Positions 1-8,985 of a DNA stretch of 64,000 nucleotides are shown piece by piece. Numbering within the stretch: position 1 is the first letter of the stretch; every line of letters begins with the position of its first letter. The stretch lies in contig NZ_RJTN01000014.1 of NCBI RefSeq assembly GCF_005497185.1, forward strand, positions 57,947 to 121,946, read 5' to 3'. The translations under genes were made by a program, and so were the position numbers. The notes below the pieces were generated by a model. The model saw only the letters and a list, made by a program, of their open reading frames with translations, was not told the DNA's origin and searched no databases. Source of the stretch: Pectobacterium polonicum (lineage in GTDB: Bacteria > Pseudomonadota > Gammaproteobacteria > Enterobacterales > Enterobacteriaceae).

Positions 1-243
1 TTTTTTCTGGGTTGCCATTACTCATCCTTCTGATATTGGGGTTTAATCGATGAGGCTGGATTCACATCATGATGAATAATGACGTATTCAGAAAGGCAGA
101 ATCACAAAACGCGGAAATCATCGTTGAAGGCGCGATAGGGCAGAACATTCCGCAAATGGCGTATTCTGTTCAAGAATTGATTACCACCGCAGCAGAATTT
201 TTCGCTATTATTTCCCTCTTTTTTCACCTGCATATAGTGAGTT

Positions 244-750
244 ATGGAACGTTTTATTGAGAATCTGATGTACTCATCGCGCTGGCTACTTGCCCCTGTT
301 TATCTTGGGCTATCGTTGGGGCTGCTGGCGTTGGCGATCAAGTTTTTCCAGGAGGTGTTCCACGTCCTGCCCAATATCTTAGATATTGCGGAAGCGGATC
401 TGGTATTGGTTCTGCTGTCGCTGATCGACATGACGCTGGTCGGCGGATTGCTGGTGATGGTGATGTTGTCCGGTTACGAAAATTTTGTGTCGGCATTGGA
501 TATCACTGAAGGCCGAGAAAAGCTGAGCTGGCTGGGTAAAATGGACTCTGGCTCGCTGAAAAACAAAGTGGCCGCCTCGATTGTTGCTATCTCGTCTATC
601 CATCTGCTGCGAGTGTTCATGGACGCGCGTAATATCCCAGACAACAAGCTGATGTGGTACGTGATTATCCATTTGACGTTTGTGCTGTCTGCGCTCGTCA
701 TGGGGTATCTGGATCGCATGTCGCGTTACGAAAAAAGCAAAACGGCATAA
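244..750 (+). CDS. yqhA: YqhA family (UPF0114) inner-membrane protein
   Basis: A 168-residue integral membrane protein that I recognise as the YqhA/UPF0114 family, whose function is not established. Hydrophobic segments lie at about residues 13-35, 53-77, 107-125 and 135-157, giving about four membrane passes, with a charged cytoplasmic-looking loop near residues 85-103 (motif [18 protein letters not shown]). Length matches the family. The ATG follows a GTGAG ribosome-binding site. It stands alone: the next gene starts 95 bases downstream and has its own ribosome-binding site. The 243 bases upstream hold no convincing gene. Confidence 0.9.
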   Translation: MERFIENLMYSSRWLLAPVYLGLSLGLLALAIKFFQEVFHVLPNILDIAEADLVLVLLSLIDMTLVGGLLVMVMLSGYENFVSALDITEGREKLSWLGKMDSGSLKNKVAASIVAISSIHLLRVFMDARNIPDNKLMWYVIIHLTFVLSALVMGYLDRMSRYEKSKTA

Positions 751-844
751 TCAGCGCCGCACGGTTTGCGTAGCCAGAAGAAAGAACAGATCCTATTGTT
801 AACGAAGTGATTTTATCAACGCGCTTTGTCTAATGGAGGATATT

Positions 845-1882
845 ATGCCGCAAACCGATCGCATTAACCGTCGTGTGGTTCTGGCCCAGCGCCCGCACGG
901 CGCGCCGACACAAGATAATTTTCGTCTGGAACAGCAGGCTGTCCCGTCAGTAGAAATGGGGCAGGTGCTGTTGCGCACCGTATTTCTTTCCCTCGACCCT
1001 TACATGCGTGGCCGCATGAGCGACGCGCCCTCTTATGCTAAACCCGTCGAACTGAATGACGTGATGGTCGGTGGGACCATCAGTCGCGTGGCTGAGTCAA
1101 AGCACCCGGATTATCAGGCGGGCGACTGGGTACTCTCCTACAGCGGTTGGCAGGATTATGTGCTTTCCGATGGTAAAGGGTTAACCAATTTGGGGCAGTC
1201 ACCCACCAATCCTTCCTATGCGCTGGGTGTGCTCGGTATGCCGGGCTTTACGGCGTATATGGGGCTGACGGATATCGGTCAGCCGAAAGCCGGTGAAACG
1301 CTGGTGGTGGCCGCTGCGACCGGGCCAGTAGGCGCGACGGTCGGCCAGATCGGCAAACTGAAAGGCTGCCGGGTCGTTGGTGTAGCGGGAGGGGCGGAGA
1401 AGTGTCGCTACGCGGTTGAGGTGCTGGGGTTTGATGTGTGTCTCGATCATCGGGCGGATGATTTTGCTGAACAGCTGAAACAAGCCTGCCCACAGGGCAT
1501 CGATATCTATTTTGAAAACGTCGGCGGGAAAGTTTTTGATGCGGTGCTGCCACTGCTGAACACCTCGGCGCGTATTCCGGTGTGTGGATTAGTCTCTGGT
1601 TACAATGCTACAGGGCTGCCTGATGGGCCCGATCGCTTATCGCTGCTGGCAGGGACTATCTTGAAAAAACGCATCCGCATGCAGGGATTCATTATCTTTG
1701 ATGATTATGGACATCGCTTTGACGAATTCTGGAAAGAGGTGTCGCCGTGGGTCGCGCAAGGCAAGATCAAATATCGGGAAGAAATCGTCGATGGTCTGGA
1801 AAACGCCCCAGAGGCCTTTATCGGCCTGCTACACGGCCGCAACTTTGGCAAATTAGTGGTCAGAGTAGGGCCGGATGCCTAG
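845..1882 (+). CDS. curA: NADP-dependent oxidoreductase, CurA/YncB type (MDR superfamily)
   Basis: A 345-residue zinc-independent medium-chain dehydrogenase/reductase of the CurA (YncB) / leukotriene B4 dehydrogenase-like family, which uses NADPH to reduce alpha,beta-unsaturated carbonyl compounds in the cytoplasm. The N-terminal half carries the GroES-like fold with the family motif LSLDPYMRGRM near residue 52. The C-terminal half carries the Rossmann region, with AATGPVGATVGQ as the nucleotide-binding loop and YFENVGG further on. An in-frame ATG lies 12 bases upstream, but the GGAGG ribosome-binding site falls between the two, so the start at 845 is preferred. It appears to be transcribed alone. 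The exact substrate cannot be read from the sequence. Confidence 0.88.
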   Translation: MPQTDRINRRVVLAQRPHGAPTQDNFRLEQQAVPSVEMGQVLLRTVFLSLDPYMRGRMSDAPSYAKPVELNDVMVGGTISRVAESKHPDYQAGDWVLSYSGWQDYVLSDGKGLTNLGQSPTNPSYALGVLGMPGFTAYMGLTDIGQPKAGETLVVAAATGPVGATVGQIGKLKGCRVVGVAGGAEKCRYAVEVLGFDVCLDHRADDFAEQLKQACPQGIDIYFENVGGKVFDAVLPLLNTSARIPVCGLVSGYNATGLPDGPDRLSLLAGTILKKRIRMQGFIIFDDYGHRFDEFWKEVSPWVAQGKIKYREEIVDGLENAPEAFIGLLHGRNFGKLVVRVGPDA

Positions 1883-1969
1883 CAACAAATGCGCACTGGC
1901 GTTGACGAAAAACGAGTTGGCGTAAAAATTGCCTGATCCCCTGCGTCATCGTTGCGGGGGAGAAGGCCA

Positions 1970-2794
1970 ATGCATCCTGATTCTACGTCGTTTCGCGTGC
2001 GGCCGTTGCAGCCGTGGTTTGTCATCAACGCGGCGGAAGATTACCTGAAGAAAAATGTCAGTCAGTCACCCATTGCCCATTTTTACAGTTTCACGGTCGA
2101 TCGCGCCGAGTCGATGACGCTGGCGGTGCCGGACGGCAGCGTCGATCTGTTGCTGCACTGCTGTCCTGATGCACCAAGTGGACGCGTTTGTGGCAGTACC
2201 GCATCGGCACAGATTACCCGATTGATGCCGGGAGAGCGCTATTTTGGCGTGCGCTTTATGCCGGGGATCATGCCCGCTTTTCTTGACCTGTCGCCGGGGG
2301 AACTGGCGGGGCAGGAGATCCCTTTTGATGAGGTTGCACCTGACACTTCACGTTTGCTGAGGCGGCTGGTAAACAGCCATGACTTTAACGACCAGGTCAG
2401 CTTGTTTCTACACTATTTTTCCTACTGGACAAACCGCTCGGCACCGCCGCTATTGCTGCAAATCATCGATCTGATTATGGCTCACGACGGCAAGATCAGG
2501 GTAGATGAACTGGAGCGGAAAACGCTCTATTCAGCCCGCTATATTCACCGTTTGTTTCATGATAACTGCGGTATGTCGCCTAAAACGTTCTGCCGTACGA
2601 TTCGTTTTCAGCGGGCGCTTGCGTTGCTCAATCAGGGCAATATCGACAACCTAACCACGCTGGCGCAGCGCCTTGAATACGCCGACCAGTCACATTTCTT
2701 CCGTGAATTCAAAGCATTTACCTCCTGTTCGCCACAGCACTATCTGGCACGGCTACAGGCTGTGCGCTACCAGTGCCGTATCCGCCAGTGCTGA
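1970..2794 (+). CDS. AraC family transcriptional regulator
   Basis: A 274-residue DNA-binding regulator. The C-terminal third (about residues 180-270) has the two helix-turn-helix elements of the AraC/XylS family, including the pattern ARYIHRLFHDNCGMSPKTF and the signature region YADQSHFFREFKAFTSCSP. The N-terminal part looks like the small sensor domain found with this family (PDGSVDLLLHC, then PGERYFGVRFMPG). A TTG lies 18 bases upstream in frame, but the ATG at 1970 has a purine-rich GGGGGAGAAGG ribosome-binding site just before it. It is 197 bases upstream of, and co-directional with, the aminotransferase/dehydrogenase/permease set, so it may regulate that set (inference). Confidence 0.88.
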   Translation: MHPDSTSFRVRPLQPWFVINAAEDYLKKNVSQSPIAHFYSFTVDRAESMTLAVPDGSVDLLLHCCPDAPSGRVCGSTASAQITRLMPGERYFGVRFMPGIMPAFLDLSPGELAGQEIPFDEVAPDTSRLLRRLVNSHDFNDQVSLFLHYFSYWTNRSAPPLLLQIIDLIMAHDGKIRVDELERKTLYSARYIHRLFHDNCGMSPKTFCRTIRFQRALALLNQGNIDNLTTLAQRLEYADQSHFFREFKAFTSCSPQHYLARLQAVRYQCRIRQC

Positions 2795-2991
2795 ATCCGC
2801 CATGATGACGCCAGTGCGAAGTCACCTCTCATCGTATGCCGCTTTTTTTGGGGCAATCTGCACCAAAAAGAGGCTATTACTGCACCGTGGCGTGTGCCGA
2901 TTTATTCTATTTTCCTCGCCTTACCCCTTGCTATAAACGTTTCACACCGTGCGCTATCGCACATTTCTCTTGTGAACGTTGTGAGGTTTTT

Positions 2992-4362
2992 ATGGCACAG
3001 GCAAAAGACATCGTACCGGGTTTTTACACCATTGATGACGCGATCGCACTGGATGGCGAGACCACCCGCGCGCTGCAATTAACCCACCTGAACCGTATGC
3101 GCTCTCTGGATGGCCATGCCAAATACTTTGTTCGAGCGGAAGGTAGCACCTTCATTGATGACCAAGGTGAAAAGCATCTGGACATGATTGGTGCGGTCGG
3201 GGTGGTGACGGTTGGTAACAACAATGAGTTCGTGTGGTCCTGTTTGCAGAAGTGTTTCGATAACCGTCTCTTCATGATGGGCGCGATTTCCTATCACAAC
3301 GTGGCGGCAGCGCTGGCGCACAACATGGCGTTGCTCTCGCCACAGGGAAAACTGACCAAAATGGGTACGGCGACCGGAGGCGCAGAAGCGATTGAGGGAA
3401 TGATCAAACTGGTCAAGCTCGGCACTCGACATAAAGCACACAAGACTCACCTGCTGGCGACGCTGGGCGCGTTTCACGGTAAGACGTCTGGTGCGGTATC
3501 GCTCGGCGGCAAGGATAAATGGCGTGCAGGGCAGCAGCCGACGTTGGGCAATATCGATCATGTTACTTACGGATCGATTCCAGAGCTGGAAGGTGCGTTA
3601 GCGACAGGAAAATACAAGGCGTTCGTGGTGGAACCGATCCAGGGCGAAGGCGGCATTATCGTGCCTCCGGCGGGCTACCTGAAAGCCGCACGCGAGCTGT
3701 GCGATCGCTATGACACCCTGCTGGTGCTGGATGAGATTCAGTGCGGAGCCGCGCGTACTGGCAAATTCTGGTGCTGTGAACACGATGATGTGGTGCCGGA
3801 CTGTATCGTGTTCGCCAAAGGTTTGTCCGGTGGGCTGGTGCCGTTTGGCGGCTATCTCTGTACGGAAAACTTGTATGAAGCCGCTTATGGCACTATCGAA
3901 ACCTGCTATCACCACACTGCTACCTATCAGGAAAATACCCTGAGTGCGGCGGCCGCATTGGGTTCCTTACAGTTCATCATCGAACACGATCTTTGCGGCA
4001 TGGCGGAACGTAAAGGCGCGTTAATGATGCAGCGGTTATATGACATTCAGGCTCGCCACCCGCAGGTGATCAAAGAAGTACGTGGTAAAGGGCTGATGAT
4101 TGGTATTGAGTTTGGTCGTTTGCCGGAGGCGCTGCAAGCCAGTATGGGCGAATACTATTCTATGGCGATAGCGGGGCTGCTGGTAGAAAAATGGCGTATT
4201 CAGGTGAATTTCACCATCAATAATCTGGCGGTGTTCCGCTTCCTACCGGCGCTGACGATTAGCGAAGAAGAACTCGACTATGCGCTGAACGCGTTTGAAT
4301 CTGCATTAATCAGTGTGGTTGAACAGGCTGAGCAGGCCAACACCTCTGTAATGACGGCGTGA
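2992..4362 (+). CDS. Class III PLP-dependent aminotransferase
   Basis: A 456-residue fold-type I aminotransferase of class III (the omega-amino acid / putrescine / diaminobutyrate transaminase group). It moves an amino group from an amine or omega-amino acid to a keto acid, giving an aldehyde. Visible features are the cofactor-phosphate loop TGGAEAIEG near residue 128, GAFHGKT near 159, EPIQGEGG near 214, the PLP-ring aspartate in DEIQ (D247) and the Schiff-base lysine in FAKGLSGG (K276). A much longer open frame begins at 2836, but homology starts only at 2992. It is followed after 10 bases by an iron alcohol dehydrogenase and then an amino-acid permease, suggesting a catabolic unit: uptake, deamination, then aldehyde reduction. 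The substrate is unknown. Confidence 0.85.
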   Translation: MAQAKDIVPGFYTIDDAIALDGETTRALQLTHLNRMRSLDGHAKYFVRAEGSTFIDDQGEKHLDMIGAVGVVTVGNNNEFVWSCLQKCFDNRLFMMGAISYHNVAAALAHNMALLSPQGKLTKMGTATGGAEAIEGMIKLVKLGTRHKAHKTHLLATLGAFHGKTSGAVSLGGKDKWRAGQQPTLGNIDHVTYGSIPELEGALATGKYKAFVVEPIQGEGGIIVPPAGYLKAARELCDRYDTLLVLDEIQCGAARTGKFWCCEHDDVVPDCIVFAKGLSGGLVPFGGYLCTENLYEAAYGTIETCYHHTATYQENTLSAAAALGSLQFIIEHDLCGMAERKGALMMQRLYDIQARHPQVIKEVRGKGLMIGIEFGRLPEALQASMGEYYSMAIAGLLVEKWRIQVNFTINNLAVFRFLPALTISEEELDYALNAFESALISVVEQAEQANTSVMTA

Positions 4363-4372
4363 GGTGGCTGCG

Positions 4373-5527
4373 ATGACATTTACTTATTCACAGCCGGTGA
4401 AACTGTGTATCGGCAGAGGTGAAGTTGACCGAGTAGGCGAAGAGGTGGCGCTGTTGGGGAGCCGCGTACTGCTGGTGACGGGGAAAACCAGCTGTCGCCA
4501 AACCGGGCTGCTGACGCGTCTGACCGACCGATTAACGCAGAGCGGTGTGCGCTGGGTGTTATTCGACAGCATTGAAGCCAATCCGCTCACCACGACGGTG
4601 GATGATGGTGCAGCGCTGGCGCGTGAGCAGCAGTGTGATGTGGTGCTTGGCGTGGGAGGCGGCAGCGTGATGGATGCCGCTAAGGGCATCGCGTTCATGG
4701 CATGCCATTCGGGGAAACTGCTGGATTATCTGTCTCAACCACCGACGCCAGCCACGACGCTGCCGCTGGTGTTGGTGACCACGACGGCGGGAACGGGGAG
4801 CGAGGGCAACTGTGTCGCCGTTTTCACCAATCCAGAAACCCACGATAAACCGGCATTTTTCTCACCGGCGCTGTATGCACGGACAGCCATTGTCGATCCG
4901 ACGCTGATGGTCACGCAGTCACCACGTATGGTGGCGGCAACGGGGTTTGATGCACTCAGCCATAACATTGAGGCGCGGGTGGGTAAGTTCTGCAATCCGA
5001 TGACGGAAATCATGACCGAGCGCGCCATTCGGCTGCTGACCACATTTTTGCCACGCGTTTGCCGAGATGTGACCGATCTGGATGCCTGGGATCGGGTGTG
5101 CTGGGCGAATACGCTTGGCGGCATGGCTATCGGGATGTCGGCCTGCGGTCTGCCGCATGCGATGGAGCACCCGCTGAGCGGGCTGTACAACATCACGCAC
5201 GGCGAAGGGCTTGCGGCGCTGTATCCCGAACTGATGCGTTTTTCCTGTGCTGAAAATGTCGCGGGTTTTGCTGCTGTTACCTGTGCGATGAGCGATAGCG
5301 TAACGCATCTAAATGACCCGGAGCGGGCGAGACACAGCGTCTATCTGGTGCAGCGTTTTCTGGAAAACATTGGACTGACGTTTACGCTGCGCGATCTGGG
5401 TGTGCGTGAGCAGGATATTCCCTGGCTGGCGGATAATTGCGTGCAGACGATGGGGGTGAGCCTGGAACAAAATCCACGCTGGGCCTCACGTCAGGAAATT
5501 GAAACGCTGTATCGCACCTGCCTGTAA
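4373..5527 (+). CDS. Iron-containing alcohol dehydrogenase
   Basis: A 384-residue group III (iron-activated) alcohol dehydrogenase that interconverts aldehydes and alcohols with NAD(P)H. The nucleotide-binding segment VGGGSVMDAAKG lies near residue 95 and TTAGTGSE near 138. The metal-ligand region shows the spaced histidines of GLPHAMEHPLSG and ITHGEGLA near residues 258-282. A GTG nine bases upstream would also be in frame, but the GAGGTGG ribosome-binding site overlaps it and fits the ATG at 4373. It starts 10 bases after the aminotransferase, so the two are very likely co-transcribed. Acting on the aldehyde made by that enzyme is the obvious pathway (inference). Confidence 0.88.
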   Translation: MTFTYSQPVKLCIGRGEVDRVGEEVALLGSRVLLVTGKTSCRQTGLLTRLTDRLTQSGVRWVLFDSIEANPLTTTVDDGAALAREQQCDVVLGVGGGSVMDAAKGIAFMACHSGKLLDYLSQPPTPATTLPLVLVTTTAGTGSEGNCVAVFTNPETHDKPAFFSPALYARTAIVDPTLMVTQSPRMVAATGFDALSHNIEARVGKFCNPMTEIMTERAIRLLTTFLPRVCRDVTDLDAWDRVCWANTLGGMAIGMSACGLPHAMEHPLSGLYNITHGEGLAALYPELMRFSCAENVAGFAAVTCAMSDSVTHLNDPERARHSVYLVQRFLENIGLTFTLRDLGVREQDIPWLADNCVQTMGVSLEQNPRWASRQEIETLYRTCL

Positions 5528-5612
5528 GGTGGCGCGGCGGCAAGGGATTTACCATCGACCCGATTGCGCGACATCACGTTATCTGGTTCGTTTTGTGTAT
5601 CCGGGGGCAAAG

Positions 5613-7016
5613 ATGAATACTCATCAATTGAAAAAGAACAGCTTGGGGCTGTGGTCGTTGGTCTTCTTTGTTGTGGCTGCCGCCTCGCCGTTGACCGGCG
5701 TGGTTGGCGGACTGCCCGTTGCGATCTCCGCTGGCAACGGGGCGGGTATTCCTGCGGTGTACTTGATGGCGGGCGGCATACTGTTGATTTTCTCTTTTGG
5801 TTATATCGCCATGAGCCGCTATGTGACCAATGCTGGCGCATTTTACAGCTATATCACTTTAGGTATGGGGCGTCGCGCGGGGTTTAGTGCCTTATCCGTC
5901 GCGCTATTGGCCTATTTCGCTATTCAGATCGCGGTGGTCGCGATGTTTGGTTTTTTCAGCAGCATGTATCTACAGGAACACCTTGGTATTGATCTGCCGT
6001 GGTGGCTCTATAGCGTAGCGATGCTGTTGCTGATGTGCCTGTTAGGTATTGAAAGCGTAGAAGTCGGCGGGCGTGTGCTTGGCGTACTGATGCTAATGGA
6101 AGTGGGCATCATGCTGGTGGTGGATATGGCGGTACTGCTATCTCAGGATACGCCACCGCTCACGCTAGAGGCGTTTTCACCCAGTGTGATTAATCAGGGC
6201 AGCATGGGTATTGCGTTGATTTTCAGTATCGCTGCTTTTATCGGGTTTGAATCCACGGCGATCTACGGTGAAGAGTGCCGCAATCCTGAGAAAACCATTC
6301 CCCGTGCGACGCTGGCTGCTGTGATATTGATTATGCTGTTCTTTGCCTTCACCAGTTGGATGATGGTGCAAGCCTACGGGGTGGATCAGGTTCGGCAGCA
6401 GGCGATTAACGATCCCGGACGCTTTATTTTTAACGTATCGAACGTGCTGGTTGGTAAATGGTCTGAGCAGGTGATATCGCTGCTGTTGATCACCAGCCTG
6501 TTTGCTGCGGCTCAGGCGTTTCATAATAATATCTCACGCTATCTGTTTAGTATTGGGCGTGATGGCGTGCTGTCCCCCAGATTGGCACAGGTAAGTAAAA
6601 ATAAAGGTACGCCTTACGTGGCGAGCATCGTGCAGACGATCGTTGTGTTGGGCGTATTGTGTATGATGGTGGTGGCGGATCTCGATCCGATGATGCAGAT
6701 CTTCGCGTTAGGATCGGCGATCGCGACGATGGCGATCCTGCTGCTTCAGGTCGGTGTGTCGCTGGCCGTTATTCGCTTCTTCCAACGCGAAACGCAGCAT
6801 CCGGTTTCGGCATGGAGTCGTCTGTGGGCACCGATTATCTCGACGCTAGCGATGCTCTCAGCGCTGATTATGGTCGTCAGAAATGTTGATGTCCTGAGTG
6901 GTTCATCATCCCAGATCGTTTCGCTGTTGCCCTGGGGCGTGTTCGGCATTGCCGTATTGGGCTATCTGTCTGCCAGTCGTATACGAATCCCATCGCCGCA
7001 GGAAAATATGCCGTAG
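5613..7016 (+). CDS. APC family amino-acid permease
   Basis: A 467-residue inner-membrane transporter of the amino acid-polyamine-organocation superfamily, with about 12 hydrophobic segments along its length. The first helix contains the family's unwound glycine-rich stretch (ASPLTGVVGGLPVA), and helix 6 shows FIGFESTAIYGEE, a typical APC substrate-site motif. The open frame extends upstream to 5499, overlapping the dehydrogenase, but a GGGGG ribosome-binding site and the usual N-terminus (MNTHQLKKNSLG) favour 5613. Being third in the aminotransferase/alcohol dehydrogenase set, it probably imports the amino acid or amine which that pair consumes (inference). Confidence 0.88.
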   Translation: MNTHQLKKNSLGLWSLVFFVVAAASPLTGVVGGLPVAISAGNGAGIPAVYLMAGGILLIFSFGYIAMSRYVTNAGAFYSYITLGMGRRAGFSALSVALLAYFAIQIAVVAMFGFFSSMYLQEHLGIDLPWWLYSVAMLLLMCLLGIESVEVGGRVLGVLMLMEVGIMLVVDMAVLLSQDTPPLTLEAFSPSVINQGSMGIALIFSIAAFIGFESTAIYGEECRNPEKTIPRATLAAVILIMLFFAFTSWMMVQAYGVDQVRQQAINDPGRFIFNVSNVLVGKWSEQVISLLLITSLFAAAQAFHNNISRYLFSIGRDGVLSPRLAQVSKNKGTPYVASIVQTIVVLGVLCMMVVADLDPMMQIFALGSAIATMAILLLQVGVSLAVIRFFQRETQHPVSAWSRLWAPIISTLAMLSALIMVVRNVDVLSGSSSQIVSLLPWGVFGIAVLGYLSASRIRIPSPQENMP

Positions 7017-7129
7017 CGTTGTCCCACCCTAACCAACCGGGCTTATGATGATGAAATGAGTCCGGTTTTATTGGTGAGTTGCTTTTATTATCATACGCAG
7101 GAATTTTAGGGCGAGTAAAAGACGGAAGG

Positions 7130-7564
7130 TCATCCTTTAATAAATGAGATATCAATCGTTTTATCTTTATCATCTTGTATTAGATTAACTTCATCATGTT
7201 CTTTTATCCACACTTCACTTATATTTTCGTAACTCCATGGGATGCTTTTGGTTTTTTTAAATCCAAGCATCTCTATATATTTTACCAGTTCAGTTTTACG
7301 ATCAGGCATGGGGTTATAAAAAACCACGCCATTAGTTAATCGCTGCGTGCCATCTTGTGAGTAATAGTAAAATTCATAATTGTCAGAAATAACGGGTATG
7401 TCCTTTACTTCATCGAGGGTGAGAATATGATAGGTAAAGTAATCATTTTTTTTGTAGTAATAGCTTTCTTCGTAGAATAAACCTGCGGCAATAATAAATG
7501 CTCCAATGGAGAAAAATAACAAGAATATTGCTTTGATAAAATCACTGTATTTGAATGTTAGCAT
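7130..7564 (-). CDS. Small membrane-anchored protein of unknown function
   Basis: A 144-residue protein that I do not recognise. One strongly hydrophobic segment at about residues 10-29 (FIKAIFLLFFSIGAFIIAAG) is followed by a polar, tyrosine-rich domain that would lie in the periplasm, ending in acidic and lysine-rich stretches. The DNA is clearly more AT-rich than its neighbours, suggesting horizontal origin. It is isolated: convergent with the permease gene upstream and separated by about 180 bases from the ubiI end. A weak purine run (AGAGAAAGAT) precedes the ATG. No catalytic motif is visible. Confidence 0.6.
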   Translation of the reverse strand: MLTFKYSDFIKAIFLLFFSIGAFIIAAGLFYEESYYYKKNDYFTYHILTLDEVKDIPVISDNYEFYYYSQDGTQRLTNGVVFYNPMPDRKTELVKYIEMLGFKKTKSIPWSYENISEVWIKEHDEVNLIQDDKDKTIDISFIKG

Positions 7565-7694
7565 GTCATCTTTCTCTTGATGTTAACGCTACGCCAATAG
7601 TATGCATTCGCTAACATACTATTGATACATAATCATATTATTCATAAAATAGAGTTAACCATCAAGATAGTCCATCGTATAAATTAATCGATAT

Positions 7695-7732
7695 AAATAA
7701 ACCCCGCCGCTTAAACGGCGAGGTTTATTTTC
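7695..7732 (-). terminator. Rho-independent terminator after ubiI
   Basis: An inverted repeat with a GC-rich core (CGCCG / CGGCG around a six-base loop), extended by A and T tails on both sides, lies just downstream of the ubiI stop codon. Read on the minus strand, the stem is followed by a T-rich stretch. It ends the ygfB-pepP-ubiH-ubiI transcription unit. Confidence 0.75.
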
Positions 7733-7745
7733 CATTCTGGCGCGA

Positions 7746-8957
7746 TTATTTCCCGGCACTGAGCCAGTCTGGCAGATCGTGTAACCCCATTGCCTGACGT
7801 ACCAGCGTGGGTTTAATACCGGGCAGTTTGTCCGCTAGCACCAGCCCGACGTCACGCAGCAGCTTTTTCGCCGGATTGTCACCGTTAAACAATTCGCGGA
7901 ACCCCTGCATGCTCGCGAGCATCACGGCGGCGCTGTGTTTGCGGCGGCGTTCATAGCGCCGCAGATAAAGATGCTGGCCGATATCTTTGCCCTGAACCTG
8001 TAAACGCTTAAGCTCGGCAATCAGTTCTGCGACATCCATAAAGCCCAGATTGACGCCTTGCCCTGCCAGCGGATGAATGGTGTGTGCCGCGTCGCCGACC
8101 AGCACGAGCCGGTGTGCCGCGAAGCTACGAGCGTAGCGCCCCATCAGTGGGAAAGTCTGGCGCTCGCTTTCCAGTTCACACAACCCCAATCGCATATCAA
8201 ACGCCATGGCGACTTGGCGGTTGAATTCCTCCACTGGCAAGCTCTGCATCACCTGCGCCTGCTCTGGTGAAAGCGACCAGACAATCGAACAAAGGTGCGG
8301 ATCGTCCAGCGGCAGGAATGCCAGAATGCCGTCACCGTGGAACGCCTGACGCGCGACGGATTGATGAGGCTGTTCGGTGCGAATGTTGGCGACCAGCGCG
8401 TGGTGGCCGTAATCCCAAAAAGTCAGCGGAATATCCGCATGCTGACGCAGCCATGAATGGGCTCCGTCCGCGCCGACCACCAGCCGGGCGGTCAGCATGC
8501 TGTCGTCCTGCAACGTAATAAAGGCTTCGTTCTCCCCCCAGGCGACCTGTTTTAATGACGCCGGAGAGATCAGGGTGATGTCACTTAACTGTGAAGCACG
8601 TTGCCACAACACCTGCTGAATCACGGGGTTTTCAATGATATGCCCAAGGTGGGAAAAGCCGAATTCTTCACCGCTGAAGCTGATTTTACCGAAGCTGTCT
8701 TTATCCCAGACCTGCATATCGTTGTAAGGGCTGACGCGCTGTGCCACAAGATTTTCCCAAACGCCGATATGGCGTAGAAGGCACTCGCTGGCGGCATTGA
8801 TAGCGGAGACGCGCAGGGCATGGTCTTTCCCACGCGGCTGAGGTTCTGCCGTCTGTTTTTCCAGTACGGCGATGCGCAGGCCGCTCCCCTGTAAACCACA
8901 GGCGAGTGCCAGACCGACCATACCGCCACCGGCAATAACCACGTCGAATGATTGCAT
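7746..8957 (-). CDS. ubiI: 2-octaprenylphenol hydroxylase (ubiquinone biosynthesis)
   Basis: A 403-residue FAD-dependent monooxygenase (formerly VisC) that adds the C5 hydroxyl group of the ubiquinone ring, using O2 and NAD(P)H at the inner-membrane face. It shows the N-terminal dinucleotide-binding motif GGGMVGLALACG near residue 10, the VVGADGAHSWLR motif near residue 160 and the second FAD motif GDAAHTIHPLAGQGVNLG near residue 288. Length agrees with E. coli UbiI. It lies 28 bases after ubiH in the same direction, as in other Enterobacterales. In E. coli the glycine-cleavage genes follow; here a terminator and an unrelated AT-rich gene do. Confidence 0.95.
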   Translation of the reverse strand: MQSFDVVIAGGGMVGLALACGLQGSGLRIAVLEKQTAEPQPRGKDHALRVSAINAASECLLRHIGVWENLVAQRVSPYNDMQVWDKDSFGKISFSGEEFGFSHLGHIIENPVIQQVLWQRASQLSDITLISPASLKQVAWGENEAFITLQDDSMLTARLVVGADGAHSWLRQHADIPLTFWDYGHHALVANIRTEQPHQSVARQAFHGDGILAFLPLDDPHLCSIVWSLSPEQAQVMQSLPVEEFNRQVAMAFDMRLGLCELESERQTFPLMGRYARSFAAHRLVLVGDAAHTIHPLAGQGVNLGFMDVAELIAELKRLQVQGKDIGQHLYLRRYERRRKHSAAVMLASMQGFRELFNGDNPAKKLLRDVGLVLADKLPGIKPTLVRQAMGLHDLPDWLSAGK

Positions 8958-8985
8958 TTCCGTATTTTCCTGTTGGCGAGCTTAA

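Noticed and set aside
69..260. A 63-residue open frame before yqhA
   Set aside because: No ribosome-binding site, no recognisable family, and its end overlaps the yqhA start by 17 bases. It could be a leader peptide but nothing supports that.
2836..2991. N-terminal extension of the aminotransferase
   Set aside because: The 52 extra codons are Cys/Phe-rich, unlike class III aminotransferases, and the region looks like a promoter/leader.
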